Shown here one piece after another: positions 24,696 to 38,800 of a DNA stretch of 64,000 bases. The first letter of the stretch is position 1, and the number at the start of each line of letters is the position of its first letter. The position numbers and the translations under genes are program-made. Source of the stretch: Dryococelus australis (Eukaryota > Arthropoda > Insecta > Phasmatodea > Phasmatidae); the NCBI GenBank assembly GCA_029891345.1, contig CM057002.1, positions 59,758,777-59,822,776 of the forward strand, in the 5' to 3' direction. Below the pieces are notes generated by a model. That model was given only the letters and a program-made list of their open reading frames with translations, had not been told where the DNA came from and did not search any database.

Positions 24696-25115
24696 TAGGG
24701 TTGTGCAAATTTTCGCTATACCAAAATGAAAGTGAAAAAATTACAATTTTTATTTTAGTTTCAATAAGAAATTTAGTTACTGAAAGTTATAAGTAAACAA
24801 AAATTCTTGATTTCAATGAATGTTCATTTAGTACACCAACAAAGATAACTTTTGCCTATGATCATATTGTTCATGTTCATTATTTCATAGCTGACTTAAC
24901 TCCTGTGGTAAAAACTCTATATCTTACTTTTTTGGTTTCATTTTGCAACAAGTTTGTTATAATGAATAATTTCTTAAAATGCTATGAAATTCCTTAATCT
25001 TTCATTAAGGCTGAGAACTTCTGGCATTATTTTTCAATTTCATTTAAGTTTCACGAAATTTCATAACAAATCTCGTTTTCATTTTGTGACGAAAAGTCTC
25101 ATTCACACAACCCTA
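24696..25115. mobile_element. hAT-type MITE, 420 bp, perfect 8-bp target duplication
   Basis: The TIRs begin TAGGGTTGTG (left) and, inverted at the right, TAGGGTTGTGTGAATGAGAC. The exact octamer CAAATAAT flanks both sides (24688-24695 and 25116-25123). An 8-bp duplication with TAGGG-type termini is diagnostic of the hAT superfamily. The interior is AT-rich and non-coding, so mobilisation would need a transposase from elsewhere. Confidence 0.9.
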
Positions 25116-25809
25116 CAAATAATTGAATGTAGAGGAGGGAATTAGAATGCACACCAAGAAAAAATCCCACACTTTGGCATTGCCCACCACACATATTGTG
25201 CCTAACTTTTGAGAATCCTTGTTCAAAAAATAATTCCAGCAGACCATGGTATGAAACTCTTATCAGAGACCTAGCAACTGTAGGGTATCTATGTATGTAT
25301 TCTGTGGTATGCCTCTTGAAGAATGAATGTTATTTATACTGTGTTTTATGGCTGTATTAGAGAACTATTTTTTTTTTTTTTAGGCTGTCCAATATCTGCG
25401 TTTGCCAAGAGCTACACAGCCATATTTTATTATAAAAACCCCTTGTTACAAGGTTTTGTGGGGTCTTAGATACAATTTACTATTAATGTCATAATTAACC
25501 ATTTCAGCTATGTTATATGTCCCATTTGAAAAATATTGGTGACTGTTTTCAAGGAGTCATGTTTTTGCAAGGCTACATGAGTGGGGAAAACCATATGAGC
25601 TACGCATGGCAATTCATATGTTTATACGATAACACACTCTCACCAGTAGGCTTGTTCTGTTCTATACATACATCCATTTTGAATAGAAATTGAAAATTAA
25701 CTTGCTATGTTGAAAACTGTGAAAATTTTGTTTGATTTTGTTAATTGTTTATGAAGAAAGAGAGTTGTTTGTAGTGAGAAATATATGAAAATTACAAGAT
25801 GTAGTGGTG

Positions 25810-25842
<33 letters not shown>

Positions 25843-26626
25843 TATTTATACACAAATTTAATCCAGGGTTTGGTTTCAAAGTATTACTGTCAATGCTGAA
25901 TGTTTTGTAAATCTAAAAGTCACGTAAAAATATTACAAAATGTATTAAAATCATTTTATACTGGTCTCTCTGTCTTCATTAATTACAAATGGAAGTTTTT
26001 TGCAGTGGTGATCTATTTTCAATAATCTGTGAAAACTGTTTCAGTAGAATTGGCAACTTGAAACAAAACTGAATTGTGTCTCTTCCCTTAACATTAAATT
26101 TTCCTTACACTAGTATCGCTCTTCCCATTCTTAGGGAGAAGGTTGACAGTGGGGGGGGGGGGGGGGGGGGGGGGGGTCCAGTTTTTGATGTGATGCCATT
26201 TATGTACCATTTGAGATAAATGCTGCTAAAAATTTGTTACGATTTCATCTGTCAGGAAAAAAAAAAGTTTAATTCATTTGATAAATGTTTTGTAACTTCT
26301 TAATTGTGGTTTTACTTCAATATATTGGAAAAGGTTAGTCTTACAGCATTTTTCTTGTAATTTTTTCCCAGTATGTCCTTTTGAAACTTCTCTGGGTTTT
26401 AATTAAGTACAGTACACTACACTAACAAACTAGCACAAACAAACGTGAAAACTATTTTACGTACATCACTCTTTGTAGATAAGGTGAATATGCTAGAAGA
26501 TATTGTGGGCCACTATCTCATTTAAAATTAATGAGTGGTAGTTTCTAGTTATCTTTTATGCACTGTAGTATACTGCTGGCTTTGTAGCTGTGGAGTGATG
26601 AATTAATTTTCTTTCTTTGAATGCAG
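25116..26626. other. AT-rich DNA upstream of the ACOX coding start
   Basis: The stretch holds a 27-T run (25810-25836) and a 26-G run (26151-26176). No coding exon was recognised. A 5' non-coding exon of the ACOX gene should lie here or farther left, since the first coding exon has an acceptor site in front of it. Confidence 0.5.
26151..26176 (+). repeat. Poly(G) run of 26 bases
   Basis: Uninterrupted guanines on the plus strand lie about 450 bp before the first recognised ACOX exon. The run could form a quadruplex, or it could be a sequencing or assembly artefact. The sequence alone does not decide. Confidence 0.9.
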
Positions 26627-26696
26627 TGTGTGTGTCTCCTTACTAGCTCAGTTCTGCTAGCTCAGATTTGCACCAGCACTACTCAGTAAATAGGTA

Positions 26697-26816
26697 ATGG
26701 CCGAGCACTTACCAGATTTTCCTTCTGGCCCTCTGGATGACTACAGAAAGCAGGCAAATTTTGATTGGAAGAAATTAAAGCTGCTTATGGAAAATGAGGA
26801 TACTTTCAGGTATAAG
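26697..26816 (+). CDS. ACOX3-like exon 1 (coding start)
   Basis: The exon encodes 40 residues starting [19 protein letters not shown]. The start is fixed by an in-frame TAG two codons upstream (26691). The exon ends AAG|GTAATG in phase 0. A pyrimidine-rich acceptor (TTTGAATGCAG, ending 26626) suggests that exon 1 also carries about 70 bp of 5' UTR, with at least one non-coding exon farther upstream. The short [14 protein letters not shown] start resembles ACOX3 N-termini and shows no obvious targeting signal. Confidence 0.85.
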
Positions 26817-29800
26817 GTAATGTTAATTATAATTTTCTTAGTGGGTTAAAAATACATGTAAGAAATATTACAAATTATTAAAATACACCTAGACATGTAA
26901 TAATATAGGTTGGCATTAATAACTTGCAGCTTTTTTTTTTGTGGTTAAAGTAATATTTTGTGTTACTATAAACTTTGCGAAAGTTTTCGTATTCTTTGAA
27001 CAAAATAGTTATCTTAAATATGTTTACAAGTTCTGTTCGAAAATGTTATTGACTTATTTTTCTAAAATAAGAACATTATCTTTATTGGATGCTATTGTTC
27101 TTTGCTGTCATTAAAATACTCTCTTCTCCAGTTGAAATACTTCACCCAGTGATTCCATTTGCAGTACGGAATTTACAAGTGCAAATGCATTATTTTGATG
27201 GAGCATCCAAGAGCTGTCTTGTTTTTCTCCTAATATTTTCTCTTTATCGAGGGCTCCGCGATGGTATAGTGGTCATACTACTTGCCCCCCACCAAGACAA
27301 ACTGGGTTTGATTCCTGGCTGAGTCACTCCCTGGATTTTCATTCAAAGGAATCATACTGGATGATGCCGCTGGTCGGTGGGTATTCCCTGGGATTTCACA
27401 TTTCCTCCGCCCTTGTATTCTGACGCCACTCCATACTCATTTCGTTTCACCCTCATCAGCTCTCTAGACACCAGTGTTAAGAGCCGCCCAAATCTCTTTG
27501 CTCCATTCTCTTTATCGTTTCAACAATCTGAGCTAGTGATGTTGATTAAAAGTGTTACCTGAAGGCAGTAATTCATGGTTAATGACACCCTGACCGTCAA
27601 AATAATAGGCTACCAACCATATATGACTGCGACATGATAAAATCGGACATATTTTATTTGGTCACAAAATTTTACACCAGTTTGTTGTTTATGCAAATTA
27701 CTCACCATGATGATCACAAAAATACAATTGATAACTCTTTACCCAAACAAGGACGATTCTGATACAGAACTTCTTGGTCACTGTACTATTGTATTTTGTC
27801 GCAGCGCTCTTAGCTGTGGGCCATACCGCGCTGCAGTCTCCCAATAGGCAGGAAAGAGGAATCACGTCCTCTGATCGCTAAGCGACCAGTATTAATGTGA
27901 CCGTTGGCCAGACCCAAGCCCAAACCTGGCACATCCGCACTTCCTTGCCCCTTCTACCACAGAGGTTCTGAGACCCTCGCACTCAGAAACCAAGCGTGTG
28001 GTCTGGCCGGGGTCATACCCATACCCCAAGTGCCTTCCAGGGCACAACTAGAGCTGATTACCGCTCTCCGCCCGGTCTTTCCACAAGAGTGGGAATCTCC
28101 AGACCTCCTGCCAGCACGAGTCCAATCACAATGATCGGTCACCAGAGAGAACCTTCAGTGGGGCCAACCGATCATCCTGTGCTACCATTTAATTTCTATG
28201 GTACTTGCGGGTTATTCATGACCGACTGCTCCACCGATGGCATGGCAAAGGAAATCCCTTCCACACAAGGTGGTTGAGAACACCTCACCGGGCATAAGCC
28301 TTACACCCAATTAAGGGCCGGTCACACTCCACACCCTGGGAGCCATTTCCTGCAAGGCCGGGCTTTACCATGACCCAGAATGGCTTCTACCCCGGTGACT
28401 GAGTCACCAGGGAGCAGTCCGGGTCCCTCCCCGGTGTCGTGGTTCACAGGAAATAGCAGCCCTTGCTCTGACATTGGAAAATTTATATCATCTATCATCA
28501 TACATTCTCCAAAGTTTCATCACTGCATCCAAGCTATTGCTCTCCTTCACCCAACAGGTCCTTACGTGACATGTTCCCAGTTTCGAGGCAGCTACATCGG
28601 CCACACTCCATTCCATGCCTTTGTACTTCTACCCACATTGAAGTACAGGTATTGGGACCCAACGGCCTGAGTGCCAAGTGGTCCAACAACCCGCCAAGTG
28701 GTCGAGCCTATGTACCATCTATTGGCCCAACCATCATGGCAGATAACCCTAGCCAGTCGTGAGGAAACTGGCATCCCATAGGTAATGAGCGGTGGAGCCC
28801 AATTTGCGGAATCAGGGGTGGCCCGGGAAGTCTTGGGTCGTCTTTGAGTGGAGAGAAGCTATGGCAGATGCTTCATCCACCCTGAATGGGTCGTGTGCAG
28901 TGCAACTTGGCTCGGCTACTATAGCATGGTACTGCCATACCACCTCTCATGCCAAGGACCTTCCTCCTAGGCTACTACACCCCAGGGATATATCCCAAAG
29001 AGTGCCTCACACTGGAGTCCCACAACCCTACCCCACACACAAGGACAATACAAATTAAGCATATGGCTACCCCTCTTAGCATTAGCAATCCTGGGGTTTT
29101 TGATTTGTCAGGTGGTGAAGCCATTTTACGGGGGTTTGGGGTTGCAGGCCCCATGGACGAGCAAATCAGCTAAATCCGCCTCGAGCCTCATTTCCCCTCC
29201 CACCACTCAGGCACATTCTCAGTTTTGGCCATCTGTCACCTGGCCATATTCATTCTCCTGTGTTAGGGAGAACCTACTACCTATCGGATGCCTAGATAAA
29301 TAGCCCAGACACTTCTCACTGCCAGAATGAGTCCTTCCTCAATCTGACCTCAGGGCACTAGATGAGGCATGTGGTTATGGACTCAATCCCTTCCTTCAGA
29401 GTTATGCCACGTGCCCCCGCTAGCTGAGGAAACCTCTCGGGGAAAATGAGGTAAGCCCGTGCTACTGCTTACTTTTCTAAGGGTTCTCCAACAACTCGGT
29501 GGGCTACTGCCCCAACCCGAAATGGTCAATTTCCATAGCTCTAATTTCTTCACATTGAATTTCAGCTTTTGGACTTCTTTGACCGTAAAGGAGTTGACTG
29601 GTCCGCCAACATGAACCACCAACATGGTTGCCCATGTCTCAAGTTTATCATGACAGGCTATTAAACAAGGTATAGGGAATCCCCGGGAGTTTCCCGCTTA
29701 TGCTAACCTCTACACAGAGGTTACCCGGCGGTACCACAAGGAGGTAGTGGGTTTCCTTAGGCTACGAGAGGCTATAAGAGATGCTTCACCAGCCCTTTCC

Positions 29801-32800
29801 GGTTTCACACTCGGCTTACTCTCCGTTACTAGAGCTGGCAATAGCTCCGACATCTCAGATCAGACGATTCTCAGACCTACCGGTCGCCAGCCTGGCCAAC
29901 AGAGCGACAGGGGGAATAGGCTTTGCTTTCGTTCAACTAGTCCCATGATGCCTAAAGCCCATCCGATGACACTTTGGGAGCAGGGTCAAACGAGGGATTG
30001 GCTTCCAGTAGTCAACCAAACCCCAACCAGACCTTAGCGAGCGACAATTGAATGCCGAACATGGACAGAGAGGGAGTGTGCTTCCCGTAGTCAACACCAC
30101 CCCCACCAGACATAGCCTTACACCCATAACAGGCTGGTCCTCCATCCAATGTTGACCCCCAACATGTGCCCCCACATCTCTTACACCCATCACAAGCTGG
30201 TTGCCCTCCCTAACCCCCCCCCCCCCATGAACAATCACCAGGGAGCCCATGCTTATGCTTTACACACGTTAAGGGCTGGTTCTGTACACTGCTGACAGAC
30301 CCTTCTGACTCTCAGTGGCTAAGAGGTGAGTAACTCCTTCCGCCACAAACCAGGACAGCACAGAAACTAGGCAAAAAATAAAAATTGTAATATGAAAATT
30401 GCAGGTTATTTTATGAGGTTGTATTAAAGAATACGGCTCCCGCCACATTTTTTTAGAATATCCCATTGGTCTGCAGTTTAATCAGCCATGCAGTTGTTCA
30501 ACAGACAGTGTGTATTATCTAAGAGTTAGAAATTTTGTGTGGTATGTGCCTTCTCTCAACACAATAAAGCTAGAATGTATCTTTTCAAGGATTTATATGA
30601 AATAGTTTATAAACAATATTAAAAGTAGAAAAGGCACAAATAAAAAATAAGTAGAAAAATTTATTTCTGTTTACAAAAAAAACAACCACATAAAAGTCTC
30701 TTAAAATTAAAGAACATGAAAACTGTAGGTATGCAACTGTTATTTTAATACCATTGCAAAGTAATGGTGTAAATTGAGGAAACGTGTAAATAAAGATAAA
30801 CTTGAAGATTTTTTTTTAGCAGTTAATGTTATTATGGATTAATACGTGACAATACAGAACTTGTCTATTTCAAAGCTAAAGATACTGAAAAATAATTTCC
30901 AATTAACCCAAGTTCAAATTAAAAAAGTAATGCAGGGACAAAAATAAAATGAGAAAATTGTCAGTAATAAAACCATTTTACATAATTAAAATATATTTAA
31001 ATTGATTGTTGCAGTATGTATATACTGTATAACAAAGGCTATTGTAGTGTTTATTACAAAACATGTCTAGTCCGCTATGACCAAGTCTCAGACTCTCTGT
31101 CCTCGTGCAGATCTGCCAACCTCTGTATGCATAATCTCCCTACACTACATTCTTTTTTCTCTCAAGTCTATTTGTTGAGGTTTCTTCGCCATTCTCCCAT
31201 TTTGGGTTCTGATAACTTGGTAGGTCATTCCTGCCTCTCTCGCTAGTACCTCAACTGAAATTTGTAGATCCTTTGATTTCTATCACTCTCTTTTACTGGA
31301 AACCCCTAAAATGATGTCTCTTCAATAAGACTTGACGTTCTCACTCTCACTCCTGCTGGATGAATGTCTTCCTCTGGATTCTCTGTTTCTGTTCTTGTTT
31401 CCTGTTGGTTACTTGACCCTGCTGTATCGAGGTTTCAGTTATGTTTACTGTGTTTGTGGCATCACCTATTTCCTCTTTCATTCTTCCTTCTGGTACTTTT
31501 ATGAGATGCCTTCTGTTCCTGCGTGTCACAGCTTTGTCAGGGGCTACAATGTATGATCTCGGTCCTTCTGCAGCATATTGTATCTGTCCATAACATCCTA
31601 TGTTGGTGATCCACACTCTTTCTCCTACCTTTAGGATAGGTAGATCTTTGACTTTGCTTTTCCCATCTCTTTAAGTGCTAGGTCCTTACTCTTAAAATCT
31701 TGTACGGCCGACTGCTTCATCATCCCATGTTAGTCTAAGTTGTGACGGTAACAATGGTAACATATTTCTCAGCTTCCGCTTAAACAGCAGCTCAGCTGGT
31801 GACAAACCTGACTCGAGAGGTGTGCATCTGTAGGAGAGAAGGCCAAGAATGGAGTCTTCCAATTTCAACAGAATGTGTTTAGCGATGTCGACTGCCTTCT
31901 CTGCTTCACCAATTGACTGAGTGAAGCGTGGGCTAGATGTTCTATGACTGAAGCTGTACTCCTTGGCAAACTGCTGAAATTCCAGTAACCATGTCCCACC
32001 ATCTGTTCTGACTACCTCTGAAATTCCATGTATGGCAAAAAATATTCTGCATCCTGACTGTCACCGCTGTGGATGTTGTTTTGTCCAAACTCATCACCTC
32101 TAGGAACCTAGAAAAATTATCTTAGATCACTGGATACTGCTTTGTTTTCTGCTCCATTATGTCTACTTCCAATACTTCCCATGGTCTTCCAGGTAACTGT
32201 AATGTTTTCACAGTTTCTCCTCTTTGTCTTCTTTGTTCAAATCATTTCTGACAGTTTTCCACCATCCACTTCACCTCAGTAGACATCTTAGGCCACCACA
32301 CTGAATTGTGTGCCCGACAACAACACTTCGCTATTCTGATGTGCCTTTCAGGTATAATGTGCAACATTTCAGGATTTAGCAGCACAAGAATCAAAATCTG
32401 TGTCCTTTTCATGACGAACCCATCGTTGTCCTCTCACTGACCAGTATAAAGAGTCCTTGTGCCAGGATCAATGAAGAATACTTTCCTTCGGCATTCCAAA
32501 TAGTTGTCTTGAGCCTCTTTGATGGCTGCTAAGCGTTTGTCTGAAAATGGTGTTTCTGATATGACATTGTGGATGTACAAGCCTTCCTCCAGGATCTCTT
32601 TCCCTTTGTCCGCGGCTTTCTTGATTAGGTCCAAGAGAGAGAGAGAGAGCATCTGGTATGTGGAATTCTCTTCCTGATATATGCTTAACTGTGTATGTGA
32701 AGCACATCAATCACATTCGTAACCTCTGCAGTGTAGCAGTCAGGTCTGCAAGTGGCTTAGATCAGAGTAATGTCACCAGTGGTTTGCGGTCCGTGATAAT

Positions 32801-35800
32801 TTGCACACTTGTACCCAATATGTACTCTTGGAACTTCTCACATGCCCATGTAACTGCCAGTACTTCTTTCTCATTTTGAGCATACCTGGTTTCTCTTTCA
32901 CTCATACTCCTTGAAGTATCCAGCTTTGTGAAAATCTTGGCTTCTCCTAACCGTGCCAGTTATTACTCCACTACTGGAAGCTGAAGGCACTCTCAATGCA
33001 CATACCTATTTAGTTTTGTGTAATCAACACAAATTCTGACACACCCGTCTGTCTTGGGCACCACCGCCATTGGTGCATACCACTCCGTTGGTCTCTCGAT
33101 GGATGTGATTACCCCTTCTATAACCATGTTGTATAGTTGCTGTTTCACTTTGTTTCTCAAAGGTAAGGTGACCCTTCTTGGGGCAGCAAATGCATATGAC
33201 TTGTAGCATTCCTCTAAGACTCTCTCATATTCCTTATGGAGTTTCCGCAAGCCTGTAAAAAGTTCTGGGAAACGATCAACAACATGCTGTGTATTTCCAG
33301 TGTGATGTGCAACTGTACTCACCCCTTTCTCTTTCACCTCTTCTAGAGTTCCGTTGTCATGGATCATGGACACTGACAGGTCTCCCAAGAAGGGGGATAT
33401 GTTGAGAGTCCACGACATACATTTCTTGTTCACTGTGTTTATCACTAAACAAAAGTACTGTTTTTGCCACTCCTATCACTCTGATCTGTCAATTGCCAGC
33501 ACCAGAGAGTTTCTTGTGGGTTTTTTCAAACACCATTCCAAGATGGTCACTTAACCCTAGTCCAATTACTGTGATATCAGTCTCCATATCAACTTTGAAC
33601 TTAACCTCAACTTTTCCCTTGTGCAACCAAATAAACCATGGTTTTGAACAAACTTCTATTGTCGAAACTTACCCCATATAGTATTACCACTGCTGTTTGT
33701 CCTCCTTTGTTGCTATTTCTTGTAAATCCGCATACCTGCAACACCTCTCATAATGACCTTTTTTGTTGCAATTCCTGCACTTAACATTATCTGCCAGACA
33801 CTTAAACCAAGGGTGAAACAGTGCCATGCTACATTTGTGGCATTTACTTTTTGCTGATTCTGTGTTCTTCTGATGGGTCTCACTTTTATTTCGTGCTATC
33901 TGTGGGTGGCGAAATTTTACTAAATTTTCTTCTCTTGAAGGCCGGAGAGGGTCCATCACACTATTGCAAACTGCATTAATTGATATTTCCAATGGCTGCC
34001 TCACTGCCTGTTGCTGTTGTTTTACAGTTTATGCTTGTCGGATCTTTTTTACTACCTGCTCTGTTGTCAAGTCACTATCCATTTGAAGTGCCTCTGATAA
34101 CCTGTCATCCGCCACACCAATAACTAGCACTGTTGTTATGAGTTTGCCTTTCAAGTTTTCCAACTCACAAGTGTCTGCTAATTTAGACATCATTAATGAA
34201 GGCATCGGCAGCTTCCCCTTCTTGTTGTCTTCATCTGAAAAACTTGGCTCTTTCAAGAATATTGTTTTCTCTCACCGAAAATAACAACTCGAATCAACCT
34301 TTCACCGTTGCATACTTTTTTACGTGCTCTTCTTTCAAAGCAAACAATTCTAACATATCGTCTGCTTCAGGTCCCATGCAGTATAGCAGCATATTTACTT
34401 GAGTTTCCTCAGATTTTTCACGCAGTTCTGATACAATCCAAAACCTCTTGAATCGTCGTATCCATTTGTTCCATTCCTATGGCAAACGAAAACCAACATT
34501 TTTGGGAGCTACGATTTGAAATTGTGTCATGCTTGCCATTGTGATGAATGCTGCACTACTTCCCGCCAGCCGTCACCACAGTTCCGACCATGAACTGAAC
34601 GTTACAGGCAATGCTTTAGACACGGAAAATTCTTGGTTACTGCGACATGATGTCTGCCGACATTACCGTAATTATGATGCCTTTATAAACATTCTAAACA
34701 CCTGACTCCATGTAGTGTTTATTACAAAACATGTCTAGTCCGCCATGACCGAGTCCAAGACTCTTTGTCCTCGCCCAGGTCTGCCAACCTCTGAATGCCT
34801 AATCTCTTTACACTACAGCTGTACAACACAAGTTTTAATTATAGATTAATCATGACCGTTATTTATGTTTTTGTGAAAAAGCTTTAAATTTTGGCATTAT
34901 TTGATTTGAGTCTTTGAGCCACTGCAGAATTTTTTTAAATATATAAAATGACTTAAAAACTGTATCAGATTTTACTGCCCTTCAAAGTACTTGTGAATGG
35001 AGTGATCTGAACCATGCGTTCACAAGTGCCTCATGATCACTTCAACTCCCGCAGTGACTTGCAACACTTCACCAACATCAGTCCGACTCGAACATTAGGT
35101 CAGAGTGCGTAGTGCAGGTTGATGGGAACGGAACTTGCACCACCCTGCCAACAGGTACAACGTGACTCAAGATACCATCTTACTTTATTTATTACAAGAG
35201 GTAACTCTTGTTATAAATTACTAAGCAATCCAATGTGGTGTTTACCCCAAAGCCACATCCGATGTGATGATGGAGCAGCTTGCGCCGCGATGCCCAACGT
35301 GACCAACCACCACGTGATGTCAACTGGTCTCCTGACCAATTAATAAGTTTTAAGTTCCGCTCAGTGCATTGAATCAATGCTTAGTATTTTTCCACACATG
35401 TATAAAGTGCTTAATTCATATAAAAGAACACACCCAGTGGGTTTTCATTGTATTTTGTGCAATTGAGCATGGCAACCCACATCCCTTTTTCACACTGGAC
35501 TCATTCAACCCTTCAGGTGGTGGCCAGTTGGCAACATTGCAAAAGTGAAATGCAAGCTATGTCATAAAACCATTCCGGAAGTGAAATTCACAGACTTAAA
35601 ATGTTATTTGAATCATTTTTCAAAGGGTTAATTTGTGTCAAAAATGTAATAGTGTAACTTTGTTCCAATTCACAGCAGACTGCCTATAAGGCCATATTTC
35701 ATTTAATATTATTTTATAGTGCATTGACACTTGCTAAGTCATGGGGATGTCACCAATATGTTTTGTGTATTTTTCTGCAATTTCGTATCATTTTGTTTGT

Positions 35801-38800
35801 ATTCAGAAAGTCACTTTTAATTTTGTGCTCAACATTTGGCGCCGGCTCACGTTGCCTATAGCGGAAGCCAGCGCCATTTGTTAAGTTTGAGCACTCGGAC
35901 CAGTCAGCAACGTGGGAGCTTCGCTTCGTGAACCCCTTCAGTATCATCACTTTAGGCTGTAATAATGTAATGTGCAATAGTTATTTTCAATTGCCGGAAC
36001 TTTTCTTAATTTGTACCAAGTGGTAGACCTGCTGTTTTCCCATTTCTTATTGGGGACTTTAAGCACAATGCATATCACTTAAATTTTCATATACGGCTTA
36101 CACCATTTTCACAGTAACAGGTCTTCGGCAGACCTCAAGTGCCGGGTCTGCATAATCTTTTTATGTGACAGCATAACTGATCATGTACTTTTAAGTGAAG
36201 TAAACAGCTTTGCCACCATACGCAAGTGTTTCTTCATTGTCCTGTGAGATATTTTGGGCACCGCATCCTCAGGCAGCTTTCACAGTAATATTTTAACCAG
36301 TGCGTAATTTACGAGTGTCTGCAATTCATTGGTGAGTGTTCAACAAGAGCAGTTCATCACGATGGAGGCATCCAGGGTCCCACAGGGCCATCGACCGAAC
36401 GACCCCCATCATTAACTCTACCAAGTTATGGTGCCGGACAACTTCTACAATTTTCATCCCAGCCTTGGGTATCAGGTGGGGTGAACACCAACTCCATCTG
36501 CCCTGTATCACCTCGCCCACGTCAGGATGTAGGCCATTGTGTGCACAGAATTCGACATTGGCTTTTCTGACAGATTGGAAGGTTCATTTTCTTCATCTGA
36601 AGACTCTGCTGCTCACTACCTCAGCCACAATTTCAGCATCTGTGTGCTTCCTGCGCATAGCTATTATGTCACACATTGTAACAAACTCTTCATAGGAATC
36701 TATTTATGACACAGACGACGTCTCCAAAACTCTCCACAGTGGGCAGAATCTCCTGGCCATTATCTTTTTGAATCTTGGATGTATTTTTGTTTTCTGGCTG
36801 GGAAAACCCTGCTTTCTTGAAAAAGATTGTTATTGTTTTGCGTGTAGCTTTTTCCAATTCATGGTTGTACCGACATCTGGGATGCTTATAGGAGGTTAAT
36901 ATTTACCTTTTGTTTTCACTGGCAGTTAGAATTTTTTCAACAAGAAACCATCTGTAAAAGTTCCCTTATGTTCTTAATTATGCTTTGATCTATTACCTAA
37001 ACAACAGAAGACTTGTGTGGTGAGAAAAGCAACACTTTGATGCAGTTATCAGTAAACAATAAAATTTCTCAATGTTTTTCCCCAATTGTTGTCTAATTTT
37101 ACAAGCCATTTTACAAACAGTTCATTTACTACCCAAGCTTTTTTTTGGGTTTATATTCTACAAGTTTGTTTTTGACATTTTCAAAACACCTATGATAGAC
37201 TGATTTTCATATCATCAATAATGGAAATTTTTCAGAACCAATCATATATTCCCCTATCAAAAGTGTTACTCATTCCTTACTCTGCTGGGGCTGCGGTGGT
37301 GTAGTGGTTAGATTACTCGCTTCCCACCAAGGTGATCCTGCTTTGATTCTTTGCGGGATCGCCCCCGGATTTTCACATGTGGGAATCTTGCAGGACGATG
37401 CCTCTGGTCGGGGGGTTTTTCTGGGGATCTCCCATTTCCCTCACACTTGTATTCCGACACTACTCCATCGCTTCACTCTCATTGGCTCTCAAGATCTTAA
37501 TGTTAAGAGCTGCCCAAATCTCTTCACTCACTCTCACCCTACTTATTGCTACTGCAGTGCTCTCCCTTAAAAGTTACAGTTTCATTTGAAGTACACTTAA
37601 AAATAGTTCTTGGTTTTGTCTACATTAAAAACTTTCTTAAGTTCCTGTCACCTACCATTTCTGCCAAATCAGTTCACCAGTCATTAGCCGCCTGCACATC
37701 AACATTGCCCCTTTCACCACACACAGACATGAAACAATTTATTTCTACTTTTGAACCCATTCAGCTGACCAGTGCTGGCCTTTGTCATTTTTTCTAAAGT
37801 CATTCGCAAACTATTCAGCCTTAGCTCGGATGAGTGTCCGACTTACACAGATCTTTGTTCTCGTGCCTGCTTAAACAATTTTAACACACTCTTGTCCATT
37901 TCTAGATTTCCTGGTTCTCCCGTTATTTTCGTACCTTTCATACTCAAATTCATGTTCAAAATTTTATCATTGTTTTCAGGTAATTAGACAAAGAGTTTGG
38001 TAACATCCCGAAGTCCTCAGTGATTTTGGATTTTTTTTCAGTCCTTTTTATACTTCTTTAATGACAGAAATTTTCTCCGACGATGTTAAGGAATTTTAAG
38101 TTGCATGTGCAGGTTTAGATAGTGACGTGACTAAGAAACAATGCACAAAATGTTAGAACACAAAATCACAAAGCTGAACTCATAGTCACTAGAGAAAGCA
38201 CATCACACCTGATCTGAAGATGTTAGCAAACTGACATGGTGAAAAAACAAAGTTAAGGGATCTTAGGTATCCAGAAGAATAAACAGAAAATAAGGGGATT
38301 AAGATGGTCAGTATCTGGACATCCCCCGTTCGTGGTCACTGACTGCACGCAACCTGGCTGTTGACAGGTTAGCGTCGACAAAAGGATGACATGTTTTGGC
38401 ACATTTACAATAAGTCTCATCACTGTAAACAGCCTCCTTAGTCTGCGTGCCATGTCCAAGCAGATAAACTCTATAACATACTAGGAAATCCGTCCGCCTA
38501 GACGTGGCATGCAGACTGTCTGTTGCCTCCATAGAAATTGATCGTGTTTCCTTAATACTCTGGGAATTTTACTTTGAATAATCTAAATAGAGTTTGAATT
38601 AACACATTCAAGGGACCAGTGAAAGTTTTTGAACTATCCATAATTTCAAAATACAGAAATTTGAATTAGACAGGTTCAATTGTATTTTACCGTGAAAAAG
38701 TAGATATCTACTACATTTCAAGATATGTTTTAGTTCAGTTTTTATTGCAGTTGAAAAATATTTTAACAGAGGGTTAGGTTTTACATTGCTAGTGTTTGTT

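Larger units (their letters stand above)
31043..34817 (-). mobile_element. Complete, inactive Ty3/gypsy retrotransposon with 107-bp LTRs
   Basis: Two direct 107-bp repeats, each TGTAGTG...CACTACA, bound the element. Read on the minus strand the order is LTR, TGGAGTCAGG primer-binding site, gag with zinc knuckle, protease relic, RT, RNase H, integrase, purine tract GAGAGAAAAAAGA and LTR. The flanks GCTAT (left) and GCTGT (right) are probably a 5-bp target duplication with one mismatch. The two LTRs differ at about 12 of 107 positions, so the insertion is old. Very short LTRs and K02A2.6-like pol motifs suggest the Mag-like branch, which is an inference. Frames are shifted and the RT palm is deleted. 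It lies inside ACOX intron 1, antisense to the gene. Confidence 0.92.
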
